Shown piece after piece: positions 59,714 through 64,000 of a stretch of DNA of 64,000 bases (position 1 is the first letter of the stretch; every line of letters begins with the position of its first letter). The DNA is from Chimaeribacter californicus (GTDB lineage Bacteria > Pseudomonadota > Gammaproteobacteria > Enterobacterales > Enterobacteriaceae). Position numbers and translations under genes: made by a program. The stretch lies in assembly GCF_002858675.1 (NCBI RefSeq), contig NZ_PJZF01000020.1:30886-94885 (forward strand), written 5' to 3'. A model generated the notes under the pieces. That model did no database searches. It saw only the letters and a program-made list of their open reading frames with translations, and was not told where the DNA came from.

Positions 59714-60172
59714 ATGATGACACAAGGTTCTGCGCCTCCGCATCTTCCGCCCGGTGAACAGGTGGTGCTGTTTGATGGTGAGTGCCCGCTCTGCCACCGG
59801 CTGGTGCGTTTCCTGTTGCGGGCTGACCAGCAGCGCATACTGAAACTGGCGACCGTGCAGTCCGCCACCGGGCAGGACTTACTGCGCTGGGCCGGGCTGC
59901 CTACCGATCATTTCAACACCATCGCCTGGATTCGCGGCCCGCAGCTGCGGGTGCGGTCTGATGCGTTTTTCGCCATTCTGGCACAGCTCGGCTGGCCGTG
60001 GCGCGCGCTGGCGATTCTGCGCCTGTTCCCCCCTGTGCTGCGTGATGCGGTGTATAACGGCGTGGCGAAAAACCGTTACCACTGGTTCGGCAAATTGCCG
60101 CCCGGATCGGCCCTACCGGGCGCACAGGAGCCGGGGCGCTATCTGTTGGGTGGGTTAGGGCCGGCTGGATAA
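59714..60172 (+). CDS. DUF393 (DCC-type) thiol-disulfide protein
   Basis: 152 residues. VLFDGECPLCHRLVRFLLRAD carries the DxxCxxC motif of DUF393, linked to thioredoxin-like redox proteins (YuxK type). WIRGPQLRVRSDAFFAILAQLG follows the family. AAGG lies just before ATG 59714; a GTG at 59699 is also possible. Divergent from the methyltransferase. Confidence 0.85.
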   Translation: MMTQGSAPPHLPPGEQVVLFDGECPLCHRLVRFLLRADQQRILKLATVQSATGQDLLRWAGLPTDHFNTIAWIRGPQLRVRSDAFFAILAQLGWPWRALAILRLFPPVLRDAVYNGVAKNRYHWFGKLPPGSALPGAQEPGRYLLGGLGPAG

Positions 60173-60233
60173 GGTTGGGCGCATTTGTTTACATTTTAAT
60201 AACATCATGCGGCCCGAAACCGATCTACACTCA

Positions 60234-60339
60234 ACGGGTTGAAAGAATCATGGGTTAAAAACAGCAAGGGCGAAAAGCCCCCGAATAACAACCCAGCTTC
60301 ATCCAGTTTGTTCCGCCCGCCTTGCGCGGGCTTCTTTTT
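60234..60339 (+). ncRNA. Candidate small RNA or long leader with terminator
   Basis: Starts after a possible -10 TACACT (60228-60233). It has a small hairpin (GGGC-GAAAA-GCCC near 60269), a single-stranded stretch and ends with a clean terminator stem GCCCGC (60315-60320) / GCGGGC (60326-60331) followed by TTCTTTTT. No ORF fits it and it is not a simple 3' end of the DUF393 gene (60 bases away). This layout resembles Hfq-type sRNAs; not proven. Confidence 0.35.
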
Positions 60340-60352
60340 ATCTGGCGGTGGC

Positions 60353-61228
60353 TCAGCCTTTTTCCACCGGCCCTTTTTCCACCGGCCCTTTTTCTACGGG
60401 CCATGGCGCATTGAGATCGCCCCATTCTGTCCAGGCACCGTCATAGAGTGTGGCCTCCACACCCAGCGTCGCCAGGGCGAACACCAGCGCCGCCGCCGTG
60501 ACGCCGGAACCACAGCTCGCCACCACCGGCTTCTCCAGATCCACACCCTGATCGATAAACGTCTGCTTCAGCGCGTCCGGCTTTTTCAGGCGGCCGTCTG
60601 CCGAGAGCAGCGTAAAGGGCACGTTCAGGCTGTTCGGGATATGGCCGCTGTGCAGGCCGGGGCGTGGCTCCGGCACTTCACCCCGGAAACGCCCGGCGGC
60701 GCGGGCATCCACGATCTGCGCTTCGCCGCTCTGGCTGAGTGCACTGACCTCTTTCACCGATTTCACCTGGCTGCGGTCGAAGGCAGCACGGAACGTCTGC
60801 GGCGGGCGGCTTACCTCGCCCTGTTCCAGCGGACGACCTTCGGCGCGCCAGGCATTGATGCCGCCGTCCAGCACCCGCACATCCTGTGCGCCGTAGTGGC
60901 GCAGCATCCACCAGATGCGCGGTGCCGAGAAGAAATCCCCGTCATCATAGGCGACGATAGTCTGATCGTTGCGGATGCCCAGTTTCCCGGCCTCGCGGGC
61001 AAAGTAGGCATCGTCCGCCAGCATATGCGGCAGCGGCGTGTGCTGGTCGGAGAGTTTATCCACGTCAAAATAGACCGCGCCGGGGATGTGCGCATCGCGG
61101 TACTCCTCTTCCAGCGGCCGCGGCGGGGTGGTGCCGGGCTTGGCCTTGCGGCAGTCGAGCACGATCAGGTTGTCATCCTGCAAATGTTTTTCCAGCCAGT
61201 GCGGGGAGACGAGATAAGAAGCAGTCAT
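60353..61228 (-). CDS. sseA: 3-Mercaptopyruvate sulfurtransferase
   Basis: 291 residues, two rhodanese domains. The active-site cysteine is C239 in CGSGVTA, the mercaptopyruvate-type loop (not CRxxxR). N-terminal VSPHWLEKHL and GHIPNSLNVPF match SseA. It is about ten residues longer than E. coli SseA because of a C-terminal triple PVEKG repeat (15-bp tandem, 60357-60401). Coupled to the upstream acetyltransferase by an ATGA overlap. Confidence 0.92.
   Translation of the reverse strand: MTASYLVSPHWLEKHLQDDNLIVLDCRKAKPGTTPPRPLEEEYRDAHIPGAVYFDVDKLSDQHTPLPHMLADDAYFAREAGKLGIRNDQTIVAYDDGDFFSAPRIWWMLRHYGAQDVRVLDGGINAWRAEGRPLEQGEVSRPPQTFRAAFDRSQVKSVKEVSALSQSGEAQIVDARAAGRFRGEVPEPRPGLHSGHIPNSLNVPFTLLSADGRLKKPDALKQTFIDQGVDLEKPVVASCGSGVTAAALVFALATLGVEATLYDGAWTEWGDLNAPWPVEKGPVEKGPVEKG
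60357..60401 (-). repeat. 15-bp triple repeat in the 3' end of sseA
   Basis: Three units CCTTTTTCCACCGGC (last one slightly changed) code PVEKG three times. Confidence 0.92.
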
Positions 61229-61824
61229 AGCGTCGCATTCCTTTGTTGCATCGGGGAGCCGGTGGCATCGGGGTAGGTGATGTCACCGGGGATCAGGGAG
61301 TAAACCCAGGCGTGGCAGGGTTTACCATGAAAATAGAGCCGGTTGCGGTGCAGCCCTTCGGCGGTGGCCCCCACTTTTTCGGCCACCCGGCAGCTGCGGT
61401 GGTTGCGCTCCATCGCCACGATCTCCAGCCGCGTCAGCGCCAGCCGCTCAAAGGCAAACTGGCTGGCGGCGCGCACCGCCAGCGGGGCCAGCCCCTGGCC
61501 GGTGCGGTCGCTGCGTGTCCAGTAGCCGACGTTGGCCATATGGTATTCGTAGCTGATGCGGTTCAGGGAGATAGCGCCGGTGATCTCGCCGGTGTGCAGG
61601 TCAAACAGGTTGAAGTTGTATTCGCTGCCGCGCGAGCGTTTTTGTTCTGAATCGCGCAGGAAGCGCAGGCTGTCGGCCACGCTGTAGGCGGGCGTGCACC
61701 AGCTCTCCCAGCGGCCAATGTCAGCCTGGGAATCGCGCACGGCGCGGCACAGCAGCGGGGCTTCAGCCTCTTCCGGGGCACGGATCTCAATGGCGTTATC
61801 ACGGTATATCAGGCGTGGGATCAT
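61225..61824 (-). CDS. RimJ/RimL-like GNAT acetyltransferase
   Basis: 199 residues from ATG 61824. IEIRAPEEAEAPLLCRAV, WTRSDRTGQGLAPLAVRAASQ, LEIVAMERNHRSCRVAEKVG and HRNRLYFHGKPCHAWVYSL form a RimL-type N-acetyltransferase. It is cotranscribed with sseA (4-base overlap). The link to SseA is unknown. Confidence 0.87.
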   Translation of the reverse strand: MIPRLIYRDNAIEIRAPEEAEAPLLCRAVRDSQADIGRWESWCTPAYSVADSLRFLRDSEQKRSRGSEYNFNLFDLHTGEITGAISLNRISYEYHMANVGYWTRSDRTGQGLAPLAVRAASQFAFERLALTRLEIVAMERNHRSCRVAEKVGATAEGLHRNRLYFHGKPCHAWVYSLIPGDITYPDATGSPMQQRNATL

Positions 61825-61855
61825 AGGCGTATCCTCATCGGCAGGGGGCTCAGCG

Positions 61856-62680
61856 TCACCCATTCTGCGGTGGGGTGTCAATATTTTCAGCGTCCTCGCC
61901 GGGCAACAGCATCACCAGTTTCAGTGCCGGGCTGCCCGCCGGGTAGAAGGTTTGCTGGCGATACAGGACGTCGCCGCGCTGGGGATGATGGAAGCGGCGC
62001 AGGCCGCCCTCGCGCGCCATCACCGTCTGGCCGTGCCACCAGCCGTTAAACTGCACGCTGGCGCGGCAGAGCGTCTGGATCTGTTCACGCACCGGTTCAG
62101 AGTGCGGGAAGTGGCGCGTCTCCGCGCGGAATTCTGCCACCACCCGCCGCGCCCGCTCCGGCCAGTCCGCCACCAGTACCCGCGCCAGCGGGTGCAGGAA
62201 CATAAAATTCAGCAGGTTAGGGGCCGGGTCGCTGCCGAGGAAGCCGCTGAACAGCGCCTGCGCCGGGGCATTCCAACTGATCACATTCCAGACGCTGTCC
62301 AGCAGGTAGCCGGGGCAGTGGATCTGCTGCACGCTGGCCAGCAGCGCCGGGCTGACGGCGTCTGCCGCGTCCTGGCCCTCCGGGTCGCTGGCCTGCGCCA
62401 GGGAGAAGAGATAGTCACGCTCGGCCGTGCCGAGTTGCAGCGCCCGCGCCAGCCGCGCCAGGGTCAGCGGCGAGACGGAGACATCGCGCCCCTGTTCAAT
62501 CCAGGTGTACCAGGTGGTGCTGATGCCGCTGAGTTGCGCCAGCTCCTCACGCCGCAATCCGCTGGTACGGCGGCGCGGGGCGCGGGGCAACCCGGCCTGC
62601 GCCGGGGTGAGGCGTTCACGGTGGGCGCGTAAAAAAGCGCCCAGTGCCTTGGGGCCATTCAGGGTATCGGGTTGCATCAT
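61856..62680 (-). CDS. MmyB-type helix-turn-helix regulator
   Basis: 274 residues. An N-terminal XRE-like domain with PRRRTSGLRREELAQLSGISTTWYTWIEQGR and SPLTLARLARALQLG, then an MmyB ligand-binding domain (LLASVQQIHCPGYLLDSVWNV, FRAETRHFPHSEPVREQIQTL, TFYPAGSPALKLVMLLP). It is the typical local regulator of a redox or antibiotic-type gene and probably controls the divergent methyltransferase or the operon behind it. Confidence 0.88.
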   Translation of the reverse strand: MMQPDTLNGPKALGAFLRAHRERLTPAQAGLPRAPRRRTSGLRREELAQLSGISTTWYTWIEQGRDVSVSPLTLARLARALQLGTAERDYLFSLAQASDPEGQDAADAVSPALLASVQQIHCPGYLLDSVWNVISWNAPAQALFSGFLGSDPAPNLLNFMFLHPLARVLVADWPERARRVVAEFRAETRHFPHSEPVREQIQTLCRASVQFNGWWHGQTVMAREGGLRRFHHPQRGDVLYRQQTFYPAGSPALKLVMLLPGEDAENIDTPPQNG

Positions 62681-62825
62681 CTCGTGTCCATTTCGCGAAG
62701 GGGGTAGCCGTTATACCAGTATAACTGCTCATATTGTACCCGTATCTGTAGGCACCTATAGTGGGGCCACGGCGCAACAGGACGGCCGTCAGACTCTTCA
62801 TTCTTATCAGCACCCCGGAGGCATT

Positions 62826-63596
62826 ATGGACAAGCAGGGCACCCACGCAGAGGCAGTTGAGCGGCAGTTCGGCACGCAGGCCGACGCCTATTTACACAGC
62901 GCGGTTCACGCACAGGGCGAAGATTTACAGCGGCTGGCGCGGCGGCTGGCGGCGCACCCGCAGGCCAATGTACTGGACATCGGCTGCGGGGCGGGGCACG
63001 CCAGTTTTGTGGCGGCCGGGCAGGTAGCGCAGGTGACGGCATACGATCTGTCGGCGGAGATGCTGAAGGTGGTGGCCGGGGCGGCCGAAGCGCGGCAACT
63101 GGCGAATATCCGGGTGGTGCAGGGGGCGGCGGAGTCGTTGCCGTTTGCGGATGGCGAATTTGATGTGGTGATCAGCCGTTATTCAGCACACCACTGGCAT
63201 GATGTCGGGCTGGCACTGCGCGAGGTGCGGCGGGTGCTGAAGCCGGGCGGCAAGGTGATCGTGATGGACGTGGTGTCGCCCGGCCACCCGGTGCTGGACA
63301 TCCACCTGCAAACGGTGGAGGTGCTGCGCGACACCTCCCATGTGCACAACTATTCCGGCGGCGAGTGGCTCACGATGTTTAACGCCGCCGGGCTGGGGGC
63401 AGAAAAAGTGACCCGCGGCCGCCTGGCGCTGGAGTTCAGCAGCTGGGTAACGCGGATGCGGACGCCGGAGCACTTTGTGACGGCTATCCGGGCGTTACAG
63501 GAGGGGGCCTCTGCTGAAGTGGTTGAGTATTTTGAGATTCAGGGGGACGGGAGTTTTTGTAGTGATGTGATGACGATTGAGGGTTTTCGGATGTGA
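62826..63596 (+). CDS. SAM-dependent methyltransferase, YafE-like
   Basis: 256 residues. VLDIGCGAGHASFVAA (~50) is the SAM motif; VQGAAESLPFADGEFDVVISRYSAHH and VRRVLKPGGKVIVMDVV follow the UbiE/YafE pattern. E. coli YafE is the closest known relative; substrate unknown. GGAGG lies seven bases before ATG 62826. It is divergent from the MmyB-type regulator. Confidence 0.87.
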   Translation: MDKQGTHAEAVERQFGTQADAYLHSAVHAQGEDLQRLARRLAAHPQANVLDIGCGAGHASFVAAGQVAQVTAYDLSAEMLKVVAGAAEARQLANIRVVQGAAESLPFADGEFDVVISRYSAHHWHDVGLALREVRRVLKPGGKVIVMDVVSPGHPVLDIHLQTVEVLRDTSHVHNYSGGEWLTMFNAAGLGAEKVTRGRLALEFSSWVTRMRTPEHFVTAIRALQEGASAEVVEYFEIQGDGSFCSDVMTIEGFRM

Positions 63597-63634
63597 GGGG
63601 GGGCGCATGGCCATGCGGGGGGCTTCTTTTTATG

Positions 63635-63850
63635 GATCGAGGTTTGTTGCGTTGGCAGACGCTCGCTGTTTTTCTGCGGCTATGCTGCCGTCATCGGTCA
63701 TAAAGTGGATTGTTTCGGTTGTTTATGTGCGGTGGTTTTTTTGATCGGGGTTTGTTGCGTTGGCAAACGCCTGCCGTTTTTCTGCGGCTCCGCTGCCGCC
63801 ACCGGGCGTGAAGTGGCATGTTTCGGTTGCTCATGTGTAATTGTCTACCT
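63635..63850. repeat. Two 108-bp tandem units containing the dispersed repeat
   Basis: Unit 63635-63742 recurs at 63743-63850 with ~85% identity by eye. Each holds GTTGCGTTGGC and then CTGCGGCT-CGCTGCCG (63646-63697 and 63754-63805), the sequence also found inverted at 55224-55274. No gene is supported in 63597-63902. Confidence 0.8.
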
Positions 63851-63902
63851 GGCTTTCCGAGCCTCAACCGAGCAGGGCCTGCCGGCGCGCCGGCCCTGCA
63901 CG

Positions 63903-64000
63903 TCACGGCTCCCCACAAAATTCAGTGCCGCTTAAAAAGCGGCGCTGATATGCCGAGACCAGCATGCGGCGCGCTTTTTCAATATCTCTTCCTTTTATTT
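63903..64000 (-). CDS. Possible C-terminal end of a gene entering the window
   Basis: On the minus strand an open frame from the window edge reads DIEKARRMLVSAYQRRF, then LSGTEFCGEP and a TGA at 63903-63905. It is followed by a GC-rich palindrome (CCGGCGCGCCGG, ~63882-63893) that could be its terminator. Too short to identify. Confidence 0.35.
   Translation of the reverse strand, partial: IKGRDIEKARRMLVSAYQRRFLSGTEFCGEP

Overview
The window looks like chromosomal DNA of a GC-rich member of the Enterobacterales, probably a Serratia-like Yersiniaceae. This is an inference from gene order (frsA-crl-proB-proA-tRNA-Thr) and from protein resemblance; no database search was run. Housekeeping genes form a scaffold that is interrupted by AT-richer accessory stretches full of gene fragments.

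Layout: 0-3.6 kb holds the core frsA end, crl, proBA and a thrW-type tRNA. 3.6-14.6 kb is an accessory block directly behind the tRNA: qorB/qorR, a degraded phage-type Ash-like element, an isochorismatase with a LysR regulator, a dead yajD-like HNH gene, and an RtcR-controlled RNA-repair locus. In that locus RtcB has lost its middle in frame, but the RlaP-type nucleotidyltransferase and a helical-repeat protein downstream are intact. 14.7-16.0 kb holds yaiL and an RluA-type synthase. 16.4-33.1 kb is a contact-dependent inhibition (CDI) locus: cdiB, an 11.9 kb cdiA and cdiI, followed by a graveyard of displaced toxin tips and immunity genes with an inverted kptA fragment among them. 33.3-35.9 kb carries the intact relative of the phage-type element and an Hcp / type-44 toxin / immunity set for type VI secretion, plus a second immunity paralog. 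36-40.4 kb has cheV, an IprA-like regulator, a broken higBA and a yafNO pair. 40.4-47.2 kb has a periplasmic catalase with an ankyrin protein, the mmuPM methionine salvage operon and a YjbE-like secreted protein with an upstream RcsAB-like box. 47.2-63.6 kb is mostly metabolic and regulatory: LysR/SDR, PepSY/DUF2946 metal genes, acetyltransferases, a chemoreceptor, ycgR, AraC/SMR, a periplasmic acid phosphatase, methyltransferases and sseA.

How the parts fit: cheV, the chemoreceptor and ycgR each have a promoter with a perfect GCCGATAA -10 and an 11-base spacer, so this window holds three scattered sigma-28 (flagellar) genes. RtcR sits divergent to its operon with two TTATC-N6-GATAA sites 20 bp apart and a sigma-54 GG-N10-GC promoter. 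Competition systems (CDI, type VI effector, HigBA, YafNO) make up the rest of the accessory content. Short tandem duplications (13, 15 and 33 bp) occur in or beside several genes and are a recurring oddity of the window.
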